Below are positions 33,532-42,947 of a stretch of 64,000 nucleotides of DNA, in pieces. Positions within the stretch are counted from its first letter, which is position 1, and every line of letters begins with the position of its first letter. The stretch comes from Streptomyces brevispora (GTDB taxonomy: Bacteria; Actinomycetota; Actinomycetes; Streptomycetales; Streptomycetaceae): NCBI RefSeq assembly GCF_007829885.1, contig NZ_VIWW01000001.1, positions 4,588,001 to 4,652,000 on the forward strand, written 5' to 3'. The position numbers were made by a program, and so were the translations under genes. The notes under the pieces are model-generated. The model worked only from the letters and a program-made list of their open reading frames with translations. It did not search any database and was not told the origin of the DNA.

Positions 33532-34338
33532 GTGAGTGCGTCAGGCACCGCGGCGGCCGGAAAGGTCGAGCACATGCTGCGCCAAGTGACGCCCGGGCGC
33601 TACGACGCGTACGAGGCGTTGCTCCAGGCCCTGGCGGCCGACCGGATCTGGATGCTGCTCTGGCACGGCCGGGCCGGCTCGCCCGACGCCCAGTACGGCA
33701 ACATGGAGATCGACGGCCTCGGCTACGCCCCCTGTGTCACCTCGGCCCAGGAGCTCTCCGCCAGTGGCTGGAACCGGGCCCATGAGGTGGTGGGCGGACA
33801 CGACATCGCCCGTACGCTGTTCCCCGACCGCTGGGGCCTCTGGCTCAACCCGCACGCACCGGGCGGCGGTGTGGGCATTCCCTGGCTCGACCTGCGCCGG
33901 ATCGCCACCGGCCTCGACCGGATGCCCGCCGGTCCACTGCGGATCAGCGACCCCGCCGTCGAGACCCCGCAGTTCTACGCCCAGCTGACGCAGAACGCCC
34001 ACCACACCCCGGCGATCCGCTCGCTGCGCCGCGCCTGGGTGCAGCCCGCGCTCGGTGCTCCGTACCTCGCCATCGGTCTCGATCTGTACGACACGAGCCA
34101 GCCGTCCGTCGACGCGGTGCGCGCGATGATGCAGCAGTCGATCGGCGCGGTTCCGGAGGGGCTGCCGGTCTCCACCGTCGCCATGTCCGACGAGTACGAC
34201 CCGGTCGCGATGTGGTTGCGGGGCAACTCCCGGCCGTTCTACGACCGTGAGTCGCACGCCCCGGCCGGCCGGAGCGGCGGCGTCGCTCCGGGTTACGGCT
34301 ACCCGCAGGCGCCCGGTCCGGCCCCGCACGCCTACTAG
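33532..34338 (+). CDS. SseB-domain protein 2
   Basis: A 268-residue protein with the same two-domain plan as its neighbour: LWHGRAG and APCVTSAQELSAS in the first domain, and a second domain with ALGAPYLAIGLDLYD. It ends in a Pro/Gly/Tyr-rich tail. The frame is open up to 33445, but GC3 is low before 33532, and GAGGGG lies about 12 bases before the GTG at 33532, so I start there. The pair probably arose by duplication. Function unknown. Confidence 0.8.
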   Translation: MSASGTAAAGKVEHMLRQVTPGRYDAYEALLQALAADRIWMLLWHGRAGSPDAQYGNMEIDGLGYAPCVTSAQELSASGWNRAHEVVGGHDIARTLFPDRWGLWLNPHAPGGGVGIPWLDLRRIATGLDRMPAGPLRISDPAVETPQFYAQLTQNAHHTPAIRSLRRAWVQPALGAPYLAIGLDLYDTSQPSVDAVRAMMQQSIGAVPEGLPVSTVAMSDEYDPVAMWLRGNSRPFYDRESHAPAGRSGGVAPGYGYPQAPGPAPHAY

Positions 34339-34756
34339 GCCCGTCGAGCCCGCCCACCGGGGCGGACAAAGGTCCCCCCGGCGGACAAGATGACCGCCCG
34401 CTTCACCCAAATAGCCACCCAATAAGGCCTGTTGGGTAACATGTCCGTTCTGGTGGATTAGTGACCGAGTGGTCCGCTCACTCGGCGGTGCTGTCCGGAT
34501 AACGGAAGCTCACTGACCGCATCACGTTTGAGCAAACATTCCCCGTCAGGTCTGGCGGGTGATCGCAACTGGGTTGAAGACTCCCGGCTAGTGGGGATCG
34601 TCGGCCCTTTGTACGAGGTTGCCCCGGCGGACAGTCCGCAGTCACTTTTACGCACCGAAGACATCAGCCGCATGAACAAGCGCGGCTGACACGCGCCAGG
34701 CCGTTACCGCGGCGAGCAAGGGCCGGCCACCGCCGGCGGGAGGGGTCAAAGGCACT
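34339..34756. other. Upstream region of the oligopeptide transporter operon
   Basis: No gene seen in 418 bases. ACCCAA...TTGGGT at about 34415-34437 forms a small inverted repeat. A five-codon frame (MNKRG) occurs at 34671. The length suggests a regulated promoter with a long leader. Confidence 0.45.
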
Positions 34757-35755
34757 GTGACCGCACCGATCGAGACCACCGGATCGGCTGCCGAGGCTCA
34801 GCCGGAGGCAGTACTCACGGGAGTCAAGCAGAGCCAGATCGAAGGCCGTTCGCTCGGGCAGATCGCCTGGACGCGCTTCAAGCGCGACAAGGTGGCAGTG
34901 GCCGGCGGCATCGTTGTCATCCTGCTGATCCTGCTCGCCGTTCTCTCCAAGCCGATCCAGGCCTTCTTCGGTCTGGACCCCAACGAGTTCCACCAGGACC
35001 TCATCGACCCCGCGCTGCTCGCCCCCAAGGGCGACTGGGGCGGCATGAGTTGGAGCCATCCGCTCGGCGTCGAACCGCAGTACGGCCGCGACATCATGAC
35101 CCGGATCATCGAGGGCTCCTGGGTCTCCCTCGTCGTCGCCGTCGGCGCCACCCTGCTCTCCGTGGTGATCGGCGTCTTCTTCGGCGTGGTCTCGGGGTTC
35201 TACGGAGGCTGGGTCGACACGGTCATCAGCCGCATGATGGACACCTTCCTGGCCTTCCCGCTCCTGCTGTTCGCGATCTCCATCTCGGCGGCGCTGCAGG
35301 ACGGTGCGTTCGGCCTGGAGGGGCTGCCACTGCGGATCGCCGTGCTGATCTTCGTGATCGGCTTCTTCAGCTGGCCGTACATGGGACGTATCGTCCGGGC
35401 CCAGACGATGAGCCTGCGCAACCGCGAATTCGTCGAGGCAGCCCGGTCGTTGGGCGCCCGGGGACCCTTCATCCTCTTCCGGGAGCTGCTGCCGAACCTG
35501 GTGGCGCCCATCCTGGTCTACTCGACGCTGCTGATCCCCTCGAACATCCTCTTCGAGGCGGGTCTCAGCTATCTCGGGGTCGGTATCGCCCCGCCGCAGG
35601 CCTCCTGGGGCGGGATGCTCACCAACGCGATCGACTTCTACCGGAACGACCCGATGTACATGATCGTGCCAGGCGTGGCCATCTTCGTCACGGTCCTGGC
35701 GTTCAACCTGCTGGGAGACGGGCTGCGTGATGCCCTCGACCCCCGCAGCAAGTAG
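34757..35755 (+). CDS. Oligopeptide ABC transporter permease, DppC/OppC type
   Basis: Inner-membrane permease of 332 residues. It has an N-terminal cytoplasmic extension, a first helix at about 48-68, a large extracytoplasmic loop, then five helices. The coupling motif EAARSLGARGPFILFRELLPN (about 218-240) is the EAA loop that contacts the ATPases. GTG start at 34757. The gene is placed first in the operon, ahead of the binding protein, which is unusual since most dpp/opp operons begin with the binding protein. Confidence 0.93.
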   Translation: MTAPIETTGSAAEAQPEAVLTGVKQSQIEGRSLGQIAWTRFKRDKVAVAGGIVVILLILLAVLSKPIQAFFGLDPNEFHQDLIDPALLAPKGDWGGMSWSHPLGVEPQYGRDIMTRIIEGSWVSLVVAVGATLLSVVIGVFFGVVSGFYGGWVDTVISRMMDTFLAFPLLLFAISISAALQDGAFGLEGLPLRIAVLIFVIGFFSWPYMGRIVRAQTMSLRNREFVEAARSLGARGPFILFRELLPNLVAPILVYSTLLIPSNILFEAGLSYLGVGIAPPQASWGGMLTNAIDFYRNDPMYMIVPGVAIFVTVLAFNLLGDGLRDALDPRSK

Positions 35756-35827
35756 TACTGCCCGGGCGCTCGTCACTCCGACGTGCGACATGTCATGGCA
35801 ACCATCGATTGAGGGGAATTTCCTCAG

Positions 35828-37591
35828 GTGAAGACCAGAAAAACGACAGCGGTGGTTGCCACGGCTGTGGTCCTGATGCTGAGCGCGTCCGCGTGCAACG
35901 ACTCCAAGGACGACAACGGCGGCGGCACCAACGGCAAGGGCTCCGGCGCCACTGACGCCGCGCTGACCTCCATAGTCAACAAGTCGGACAAGAAGGGTGG
36001 GACCGTCAAGATCGAGATGTCGGACGAGCCCGACTCCCTCGACCCCGGCAACACGTACTACGGCTGGGTGCAGAACTTCGCCCGCCTGTACGGCCGCACC
36101 CTGACGTCCTTCAAGCCGGCCGCCGGCAAGGACGGTCTGGAGATCGTCCCGGACCTCGCGGAAAGCCTCGGCAAGGCGAGCGCGGACGCGAAGACCTGGA
36201 CGTACACGCTGAAGAAGGGTCTCAAGTTCGAGGACGGGACCCCGATCACCTCGAAGGACGTCAAGTACGCCGTCGAGCGCTCCAACTTCGCGCCGGAGGC
36301 CCTGTCCAACGGCCCGACGTACTTCAAGGCCCACCTCATGGGTGGCGACAAGTACAAGGGTCCGTACAACGACAAGAACCCCGACGGCATCTCCTCCATC
36401 GAGACGCCGGACGACAACACGATCGTCTTCAAGCTGAAGGACGCCTTCGCGGACTTCGACTACCTGGCGACCTTCTCGCAGACGGCCCCCGTGCCGGCCT
36501 CGAAGGACAAGGGCGCCGACTATGTGAAGCACATCGTGTCCTCGGGCCCGTACAAGTTCGAGTCGTACGACGAGGGCCGCGGCGCGACCCTCGTGCGCAA
36601 CCCGAACTGGGACCCGAAGACCGACCCGATCCGCCCGGCCCTGCCGGACAAGGTGACGGTGCGCTTCAAGGTCAAGCAGGAGACGGTCGACAACAACCTG
36701 ATCGCCGACAACATCACCGCTGACGGCGCCGGTACCGGTGTCGCCCCGGCCACCCAGCCGGACGTGCTCACCAAGCCCGACCTGAAGAAGCAGACCGACA
36801 ACTCGTACGCGGGTGCCACCTCGTACATCGGCCTGAACGTCAACGTGAAGCCGTTCGACAACATCCACTGCCGCAAGGCCGTGCAGTGGGGCCTCGACAA
36901 GGCTTCGGTCCAGGCCGCCCAGGGTGGCGACCCCAAGGGTGACGTCGCGACGACCCTGCTGCCCCCGACGGTCAACGGCTACTCGAAGTTCGACCTGTAC
37001 GAGTCGGCCGGCCACAAGGGCGACGAGGCCAAGGCCAAGGACGAGCTGAAGCAGTGCGGCAAGCCGAAGGGCTTCGACACCAAGATCTCGGCCCGCTCCG
37101 ACCGCCCCGCCGAGATGGCCATGGTCACCGCGGTGCAGGCCTCGCTCAAGAAGATCGGCATCAACGCCGAGATCAAGAGCTTCCCGGCCGGTAAGTACTT
37201 CTCGAACTTCGCGGGCAACCCGAGCTACGTGCACGCGAACAAGCTCGGCATGATCATGAGCGCCTGGGGTGCCGACTGGCCGACCGGCTTCGGCTTCCTG
37301 GACCAGATCATCAACGGCTCGGCCATCAAGCCGTCCGGTGGCAACAACGTCCAGGAACTGAACGACCCGAAGATCAACAAGCTGCTCAACGAGGGCATCG
37401 CCAACACCGACACCGCCGCCCGTGAGAAGGCGTGGGGCGACGTCGACAAGGCCGTGGCCGAAGGCGCGACCGCCGTGCCGCTGATCTACCGCAAGAACCT
37501 GCTGCTCCGGCCGGCGTCCGCGACGAACGTCACGGTCACCCAGGCCTACCTCGGCATGTACGACTACGTGCTGATGGGTTCCGCCAAGTAG
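35828..37591 (+). CDS. Oligopeptide-binding lipoprotein, SBP family 5
   Basis: Extracytoplasmic receptor that hands peptides to the transporter. 587 residues, with a signal peptide ending in the lipobox SASAC at about residue 23, then a Gly/Asp/Asn-rich linker, then the SBP_bac_5 fold: GGTVKIEMSDEPDSLDPGNTYYG near the start, and GLKFEDGTPITSKDVKYAVE typical of family 5. GTG start at 35828. Codon use is strongly biased to a few codons, a sign of high expression. The hairpin that follows would favour extra transcripts of this gene over the rest. Confidence 0.95.
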   Translation: MKTRKTTAVVATAVVLMLSASACNDSKDDNGGGTNGKGSGATDAALTSIVNKSDKKGGTVKIEMSDEPDSLDPGNTYYGWVQNFARLYGRTLTSFKPAAGKDGLEIVPDLAESLGKASADAKTWTYTLKKGLKFEDGTPITSKDVKYAVERSNFAPEALSNGPTYFKAHLMGGDKYKGPYNDKNPDGISSIETPDDNTIVFKLKDAFADFDYLATFSQTAPVPASKDKGADYVKHIVSSGPYKFESYDEGRGATLVRNPNWDPKTDPIRPALPDKVTVRFKVKQETVDNNLIADNITADGAGTGVAPATQPDVLTKPDLKKQTDNSYAGATSYIGLNVNVKPFDNIHCRKAVQWGLDKASVQAAQGGDPKGDVATTLLPPTVNGYSKFDLYESAGHKGDEAKAKDELKQCGKPKGFDTKISARSDRPAEMAMVTAVQASLKKIGINAEIKSFPAGKYFSNFAGNPSYVHANKLGMIMSAWGADWPTGFGFLDQIINGSAIKPSGGNNVQELNDPKINKLLNEGIANTDTAAREKAWGDVDKAVAEGATAVPLIYRKNLLLRPASATNVTVTQAYLGMYDYVLMGSAK

Positions 37592-37599
37592 GTACGGCT

Positions 37600-37635
37600 C
37601 CGCTCCCCGGGCCGCGCACGCGGCCCGGGGAGCGG
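37600..37635 (+). terminator. Partial terminator between binding protein and permease
   Basis: CCGCTCCCCGGGCCGCG pairs with its complement at 37619-37635, nine bases after the binding-protein stop. It probably lets only part of the transcripts through to the permease and ATPase genes. Confidence 0.75.
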
Positions 37636-37733
37636 CCCCCCGGGCCCCCAGAATTGTCCTGAAAGGCAGGTGAAGGCACGGTGTCCGACCGCACGGGTCA
37701 CCCCCGGCAGACAGATACCGGCGCCGGATAGCT

Positions 37734-38744
37734 GTGGCTGCGTACATCATCCGACGCGTCTTCGGCGCGGTACTGCTGCTGTTGATCGTCAGCGCAGTCA
37801 CCTTCGCGATTTTCTTCCTCGTCCCCCGGATAGCCGGGCAGACGATGGACCAACTGGCGGCCCAGTACGTGGGCAAGGACGCCAATCCGCAGTCCATCCT
37901 CGCGGTCAAGCAGAATCTTGGCCTCGACCAGCCGCTGTATGCGCAGTTCTGGCACTTCCTCAAGCAGATCTTCGTCGGCGCCGACTACAGGTTCGGCCCC
38001 GACGCCTCGCACTGCGGAGTGCCTTGCTTCGGCTACTCGTTCAAGAACCACGTCGAGGTCTGGCCCGAGCTGACCGCGCGGATCCCGGTCACCTTCTCGC
38101 TGGCCATCGGTGCCGCGGTGATCTGGCTGCTCAGCGGTGTGGCGATCGGTGTCGTCTCCGCGCTCAAGCGGGGCTCGCTGCTGGACCGTTTCTTCATGGG
38201 TGTCGCGCTCGCCGGCGTCTCGCTGCCGATCTTCTTCACCGGCATGCTCGCACTGGGGCTGTTCACCGTTCAGTGGCCCATCTGGGGGAACGTCGACTAC
38301 GTCCCGTTCACGGAGAGTCCGCTCGACTGGGCCTGGAACCTGCTGATCCCGTGGTGTTCGCTGGCCTTCCTCTACTCCGCGCTCTACGCCCGCATCACCA
38401 GAGCCGGGATGCTGGAGACCATGGGTGAGGACTACATCCGGACGGCCCGCGCCAAGGGCCTCAAGGACCGAGTGATCATCGGCAAGCACGGTCTGCGGGC
38501 CGCGCTCACCCCGATCGTCACCATCTTCGGCATGGACTTCGGCCTGCTGGTCGGCGGTGCGGTCATCACCGAGCAGGTGTTCTCGTTCCAGGGCCTCGGC
38601 TTCTACGCCATCAAGGGCGTCCAGCAGAACGACCTGCCCGTCGTGCTGGGCGTGACGCTCATCGCGGCCTTCTTCATCGTCGTCTGCAATCTGCTGGTGG
38701 ACCTGGTGTACGCCGCCATCGACCCCAGAGTGAGGTACTCGTGA
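37734..38744 (+). CDS. Oligopeptide ABC transporter permease, DppB/OppB type
   Basis: Permease of 336 residues, with a first helix at about 8-30, the usual long loop with a FVGADYRFG segment, then five helices. The EAA-type coupling loop is about 230-250 (RTARAKGLKDRVIIGKHGLRA). GTG 37734 follows no strong ribosome binding site, so translation may be weak. The stop overlaps the next start by four bases (GTGA). Confidence 0.93.
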   Translation: MAAYIIRRVFGAVLLLLIVSAVTFAIFFLVPRIAGQTMDQLAAQYVGKDANPQSILAVKQNLGLDQPLYAQFWHFLKQIFVGADYRFGPDASHCGVPCFGYSFKNHVEVWPELTARIPVTFSLAIGAAVIWLLSGVAIGVVSALKRGSLLDRFFMGVALAGVSLPIFFTGMLALGLFTVQWPIWGNVDYVPFTESPLDWAWNLLIPWCSLAFLYSALYARITRAGMLETMGEDYIRTARAKGLKDRVIIGKHGLRAALTPIVTIFGMDFGLLVGGAVITEQVFSFQGLGFYAIKGVQQNDLPVVLGVTLIAAFFIVVCNLLVDLVYAAIDPRVRYS

Positions 38745-39829
38745 CCGAGGTTTCCAAGGCACAGACCGCGACGGCCGGCGAGCCCGCCGCCGCGCGGGCC
38801 GGCGACGACGCCTTCCTCTCCGTACGGGACCTGCGCATCCACTTCAAGACGGACGACGGCCTGGTCAAGTCGGTCGACGGCGTCAGCTTCGACGTGAAGC
38901 CCGGACAGACCCTCGGCATCGTGGGCGAGTCCGGCTCCGGGAAGTCCGTCACCTCCCTCGGCGTGATGGGCCTGCACCGCACGGCACCCAACGCCTCCAT
39001 CTCCGGCGAGGTCTGGCTGGACGGCGAGGAGCTGATCGGCGCGTCCGACGACCGGGTGCGCGAGCTGCGCGGCCGCAAGATGGCCATGATCTTCCAGGAC
39101 CCGCTCTCCGCGATGCACCCGTACTTCACGGTCGGCGGACAGATCGTGGAGGCGTACCGGGTCCACAACAAGGTCAGCAAGAAGATCGCCCGCACCCGCG
39201 CCATCGAGATGCTCGACCGGGTCGGCATCCCCGAGCCGCACAAGCGGGTCGACTCCCACCCGCACGAGTTCTCCGGCGGCATGCGCCAGCGCGCCATGAT
39301 CGCGATGGCCCTCGTCAACAACCCGGAACTGCTCATCGCGGACGAGCCGACCACCGCCCTGGACGTCACCGTCCAGGCGCAGATCCTGGACCTGATCCGG
39401 GACCTGCAGAAGGAGTTCGGCTCCGCCGTCATCATGATCACCCACGACCTCGGGGTCGTCGCGGAGATGGCCGACGAGCTCCTGGTGATGTACGGCGGCC
39501 GGTGCATCGAGCGCGGCACGGCGGAGAAGGTCTTCTACGAGGCCCAGCACCCGTACACCTGGGGTCTGCTCACCTCGATGCCGCGCATCGACCGTGAGGA
39601 GACCGAGCGGCTGATCCCCGTCAAGGGCCAGCCGCCGTCGCTGATCAACGTCCCGAGCGGCTGCGCGTTCAACCCGCGCTGCCCGTACGCGGACATCCCC
39701 AAGGACGACCTCACCCGCACGACGCGTCCCGAGCTGAAGCAGGCCGGTGACGGGCACTTCTCCGCCTGCCACATGGCACCGGAGGAGCGGGCCCGGATCT
39801 GGACCGAAGAGATTGCGCCGAAGCTGTGA
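38741..39829 (+). CDS. Oligopeptide ABC transporter ATPase, DppD type
   Basis: ATPase of 362 residues. Walker A GESGSGKSVTS, Q-loop FQDPLSAMHP, signature FSGGMRQRAMIAMA, Walker B LLIADEPTTALD and the switch His in ITHDLGVVAE are all intact. The C-terminal oligo_HPY region SGCAFNPRCPYA with its Cys pair is present. It overlaps both neighbours by four bases, so the three genes are translationally coupled. Confidence 0.95.
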   Translation: MTEVSKAQTATAGEPAAARAGDDAFLSVRDLRIHFKTDDGLVKSVDGVSFDVKPGQTLGIVGESGSGKSVTSLGVMGLHRTAPNASISGEVWLDGEELIGASDDRVRELRGRKMAMIFQDPLSAMHPYFTVGGQIVEAYRVHNKVSKKIARTRAIEMLDRVGIPEPHKRVDSHPHEFSGGMRQRAMIAMALVNNPELLIADEPTTALDVTVQAQILDLIRDLQKEFGSAVIMITHDLGVVAEMADELLVMYGGRCIERGTAEKVFYEAQHPYTWGLLTSMPRIDREETERLIPVKGQPPSLINVPSGCAFNPRCPYADIPKDDLTRTTRPELKQAGDGHFSACHMAPEERARIWTEEIAPKL

Positions 39830-41082
39830 GCGGGGCGAGTGATGTGAGCGACGTGAGTGACGTGAGCGAGAAGAAGAATCCCCCGGTGCTGGAGAAGGAC
39901 GTGACGATCCCGGAGCAGGCCGCCTCCTCGCCCGAGCCGTTGCTCAGGGTCGAGGGCCTGGTCAAGCACTTCCCGATCCGCAAGGGAGTGTTCGGCCGGC
40001 AGAGCGCCGCGGTCAAGGCCGTCGACGGCATCGACTTCGAGGTGTACCCGGGGGAGACCCTGGGCGTCGTCGGCGAGTCCGGCTGCGGCAAGTCGACGAT
40101 GGGCCGGCTGATCACCCGGCTGATCGAACCGAGCGGCGGCAAGGTCGAGTTCGACGGCCGCGACATCACGCATCTGTCCATGGGCAAGATGCGGCCGATG
40201 CGCCGCGACATCCAGATGATCTTCCAGGACCCGTACTCCTCGCTGAACCCGCGGCACACGATCGGCACCATCGTCAGCGCGCCGTTCAGGCTCCAGAACG
40301 TCGAGCCCGAGGGCGGTCTCAAGAACCACGTCCAGGAGCTGCTCCAGCTGGTGGGGCTCAGCCCCGAGCACTACAACCGCTACCCGCACGAGTTCTCCGG
40401 CGGACAGCGCCAGCGCATCGGCATCGCCCGCGCGCTCGCCCTGCGCCCGAAGCTCGTCGTGGCCGACGAACCGGTCTCCGCGTTGGACGTGTCGATCCAG
40501 GCACAGGTGGTCAACCTGCTCGACGACCTCCAGGACGAGCTCGGCCTCACGTACGTGATCATCGCGCACGACCTCTCGGTCATCCGCCATGTCTCGGACC
40601 GGATCGCGGTCATGTACCTCGGCAAGATCGTCGAGCTGGCGGACCGCAAGGCGCTGTACTCGACGCCGATGCACCCGTACACCACGGCCCTGATGTCCGC
40701 CGTGCCGGTGCCGGACCCCAGGCGGCGCGGGCTGAAGAGCGAGCGCATCCTGCTCAAGGGAGATGTGCCCTCGCCGATCTCGCCGCCCAGTGGCTGCCGG
40801 TTCCACACCCGGTGCTGGAAGGCGACGGAGATCTGCAAGACGCAGGAACCGCCGCTGATCGCGCTGAAGACCGGCCACCAGGTCGCCTGCCACCACCCGG
40901 AGAACGCACCGGACCAGGTACCGGGGCAGCAGGTGCTCGCCGAGGCCCGGGAAGCGGTCGAGCTGATCGCACCGGCGAAGCCGGAGGCCTCCGCCGAGGA
41001 GCCGCCCGAGAGCGGCGCGACGCCCACCGAGGACGGCACCGCAACACCCTCCGAGCCGGCGGAGGACGGCGCGAAGGAGTAG
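39826..41082 (+). CDS. Oligopeptide ABC transporter ATPase, DppF type
   Basis: Second ATPase, 418 residues. Walker A GESGCGKSTMG, signature FSGGQRQRIGIARALAL, Walker B LVVADEPVSALD and switch His IAHDLSVIRH are intact, with the oligo_HPY motif GCRFHTRCWKATEIC. The first 20 codons are a Ser/Asp/Val repeat (GTGAGYGACGTGAGTGACGT), and the C-terminal 50 residues are an Ala/Glu/Pro-rich tail not needed for ATPase function. The GTG at 39826 is coupled to the previous stop, but later starts in the same frame are possible. Confidence 0.94.
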   Translation: MSGASDVSDVSDVSEKKNPPVLEKDVTIPEQAASSPEPLLRVEGLVKHFPIRKGVFGRQSAAVKAVDGIDFEVYPGETLGVVGESGCGKSTMGRLITRLIEPSGGKVEFDGRDITHLSMGKMRPMRRDIQMIFQDPYSSLNPRHTIGTIVSAPFRLQNVEPEGGLKNHVQELLQLVGLSPEHYNRYPHEFSGGQRQRIGIARALALRPKLVVADEPVSALDVSIQAQVVNLLDDLQDELGLTYVIIAHDLSVIRHVSDRIAVMYLGKIVELADRKALYSTPMHPYTTALMSAVPVPDPRRRGLKSERILLKGDVPSPISPPSGCRFHTRCWKATEICKTQEPPLIALKTGHQVACHHPENAPDQVPGQQVLAEAREAVELIAPAKPEASAEEPPESGATPTEDGTATPSEPAEDGAKE

Positions 41083-41100
41083 TACCGGCACAATTGCCCG

Positions 41101-41760
41101 GTGCTCAACGAACTGTTCACGCCCTCCGTCCAGCATGCGCTCGACATCGTCGGGATCTTCGTCTTCGCGATCTCCGGCGCTTTGCTGGCCGTACGCAAGA
41201 ACTTCGATGTCTTCGGCATCGCGGTGCTCGCCGAGGTCACCGCGCTGGGCGGAGGGCTGTTCCGTGACGTGATCATCGGTGCGGTGCCGCCCGCCGCCTT
41301 CACCGATCTCGGGTACTTCACCACCCCGCTGCTCGCCGCCGGGCTGGTCTTCTTCATGCATCCGCACGTCGAGCGGATCCAGGTGGGCGTGAACGTCTTC
41401 GACGCGGCCGGGCTCGGGCTCTTCTGCGTCACCGGAACGGTCAAGGCGTACGACTACGGCCTCGGCCTCACCGCGTCGGCGGCGCTCGGGCTGGCCACCG
41501 CGGTCGGTGGCGGTGTGCTGCGGGACGTACTCGCCAACGAGGTGCCCTCGCTGCTGCGCTGGGACCGCGACCTGTACGCGGTGCCCGCGATCGTGGGGGC
41601 CACGATGATCGTGCTCTGCATCCGCTTCGACGCGCTCAACGCCTTCACCAGCGGGGCCGCGGTGATCACGGCGTTCGTGCTGCGGCTGCTGGCCCTGCGC
41701 TACCACTGGCGGGCCCCGCGCGCCTACAACCGGCGCTCGGCGACGGCCGAGGAGGGGTAG
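41101..41760 (+). CDS. TRIC-type (UPF0126/YadS) membrane protein
   Basis: A 219-residue protein with seven hydrophobic segments and two internal repeats. The repeated motifs GGGLFRDVIIGAVPP (about 57-71) and GGGVLRDVLANEVPS (about 138-152) are the glycine-rich pore signatures of trimeric intracellular cation channels. Bacterial homologues are proposed to conduct potassium. GTG start at 41101, 18 bases after the transporter ATPase, so it may be co-transcribed with it. Confidence 0.88.
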   Translation: MLNELFTPSVQHALDIVGIFVFAISGALLAVRKNFDVFGIAVLAEVTALGGGLFRDVIIGAVPPAAFTDLGYFTTPLLAAGLVFFMHPHVERIQVGVNVFDAAGLGLFCVTGTVKAYDYGLGLTASAALGLATAVGGGVLRDVLANEVPSLLRWDRDLYAVPAIVGATMIVLCIRFDALNAFTSGAAVITAFVLRLLALRYHWRAPRAYNRRSATAEEG

Positions 41761-41761
41761 T

Positions 41762-41856
41762 GCGGGTACTCCGCGTCTCACGGCCGGGGGCGGCGCGGGT
41801 ACCCCGCGTCTCACCGGCCGTGGGTGGCGCGGGTACCCCCCGTCTCACCGACCGGA
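41762..41856. repeat. Tandem repeat, 33-34 bp period, three copies
   Basis: Units beginning GCGGGTACYCCGCGTCTCAC start at 41762, 41795 and 41829, between the TRIC gene and the thioesterase promoter. Confidence 0.85.
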
Positions 41857-41872
41857 AAAGCTACCGCTCAGT

Positions 41873-41896
41873 AATGCAATCGGTGTACGGTGCATT
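41873..41896 (+). promoter_or_regulatory. Palindromic operator-like site before the thioesterase gene
   Basis: AATGCA (41873-41878) and TGCATT (41891-41896) form an inverted repeat whose right arm ends two bases before the start codon, and CTACCGCTCAGTAA lies just upstream. A repressor bound here would block transcription or translation. No regulator gene adjoins it. Confidence 0.4.
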
Positions 41897-41898
41897 CC

Positions 41899-42765
41899 AT
41901 GGCACAGGCAGCAACGCAGGCGGCACAGACCGCGCAGGCGACCATCGGCGACAGCGAGTTCGACCGGGACACCGCCGTCACGCTTCGCGAAGAAGGCGTC
42001 TACGACGCCGAGCTCTCCGCCGGCTGGACGATCATCCACGCCGTCAACGGCGGCTACCTGCTCGCGATGCTCGGCCGCGCGCTCGGTGAGGCACTCCCGC
42101 ACGCGGACCCCTTCTCGGTCTCCGCGCACTACCTCACCGCGTCCGTCCCGGGGCCCGCCGTGATCCGCACCCAGGCCGTCCGGACCGGGCGCACCCTCTC
42201 CACCGGCCAGGCCTCCCTCTTCCAGTACGCGGAAGACGGCACCGAGGTCGAGCGCATCCGGGTCCTCGCCACCTACGGCGACCTGGACGCCCTGACCGAG
42301 GACATCCGCACATCGGCGAAGCCGCCGGCCATCCCGCCCCGCGAGCACTGCCTGGGCCCGAGCGACGGCCCGGCCCCGATCCCTGGCAGCTCCGCCATCA
42401 CCGAACGGCTCGACATCAAGCTCGACCCGGCGACGATCGGCTGGGCCGTGGGCCGGCCGTCCGGCAAGGGCGAGATGCGCGGCTGGTTCGGCCTCGCGGA
42501 CGGCCGCGACGCCGACCCGCTCTCGCTGCTGCTCACCGTCGACGCACTGCCGCCGACCTCGTTCGAACTGGGGCTCAAGGGCTGGACCCCGACCATCGAA
42601 CTCACCACCCACATCCGCTGCCGCCCGGCCCCCGGACCGCTCCGTGTCTCCATCACCACCCGCAACCTCGCGGGCGGCTTCCTGGAGGAGGACGCGGACG
42701 TCTGGGACAGTGCGGACCGGCTGGTCGCCCAGTCCCGCCAGCTCGCCAGGGCGCCGCGCAGCTGA
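41899..42765 (+). CDS. Acyl-CoA thioesterase (TesB-like, double hot-dog)
   Basis: A 288-residue protein with two hot-dog domains. The first contains AGWTIIHAVNGGYLLAMLGRAL (about 42-64); the second ends in DVWDSADRLVAQSRQLA. This is the layout of actinobacterial TesB-like thioesterases that hydrolyse acyl-CoA. ATG 41899 was chosen because MAQAAT follows; the N-terminal tail is Ala/Gln/Thr-rich. Its short leader contains a palindrome. Chain-length preference is unknown. Confidence 0.85.
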   Translation: MAQAATQAAQTAQATIGDSEFDRDTAVTLREEGVYDAELSAGWTIIHAVNGGYLLAMLGRALGEALPHADPFSVSAHYLTASVPGPAVIRTQAVRTGRTLSTGQASLFQYAEDGTEVERIRVLATYGDLDALTEDIRTSAKPPAIPPREHCLGPSDGPAPIPGSSAITERLDIKLDPATIGWAVGRPSGKGEMRGWFGLADGRDADPLSLLLTVDALPPTSFELGLKGWTPTIELTTHIRCRPAPGPLRVSITTRNLAGGFLEEDADVWDSADRLVAQSRQLARAPRS

Positions 42766-42947
42766 CACCCCGCGGCGGCCGGAACATGCGCGGTCCGGCC
42801 GCCGACAGGGCGCGACCGTCGACGCTCGCCCCGCCGGATCGGGCTCCGCCAGGGGGCGGCCTGGGCGCACCTTCCGGGGCGCGCGGGCCCCGGGACGCCA
42901 TGCGGCCGCCGTACTCCCCGCCGCGGGCTCGTAGAATCGAGCGCACC

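Noticed and set aside
34671..34688. Five-codon leader frame before the oligopeptide operon
   Set aside because: No ribosome binding site; too short to support.
34664..37963. 1099-codon open frame on the minus strand
   Set aside because: Antisense to the permease and binding protein of the oligopeptide transporter; its product is Arg/Gly/Asp-rich with no recognisable domain.
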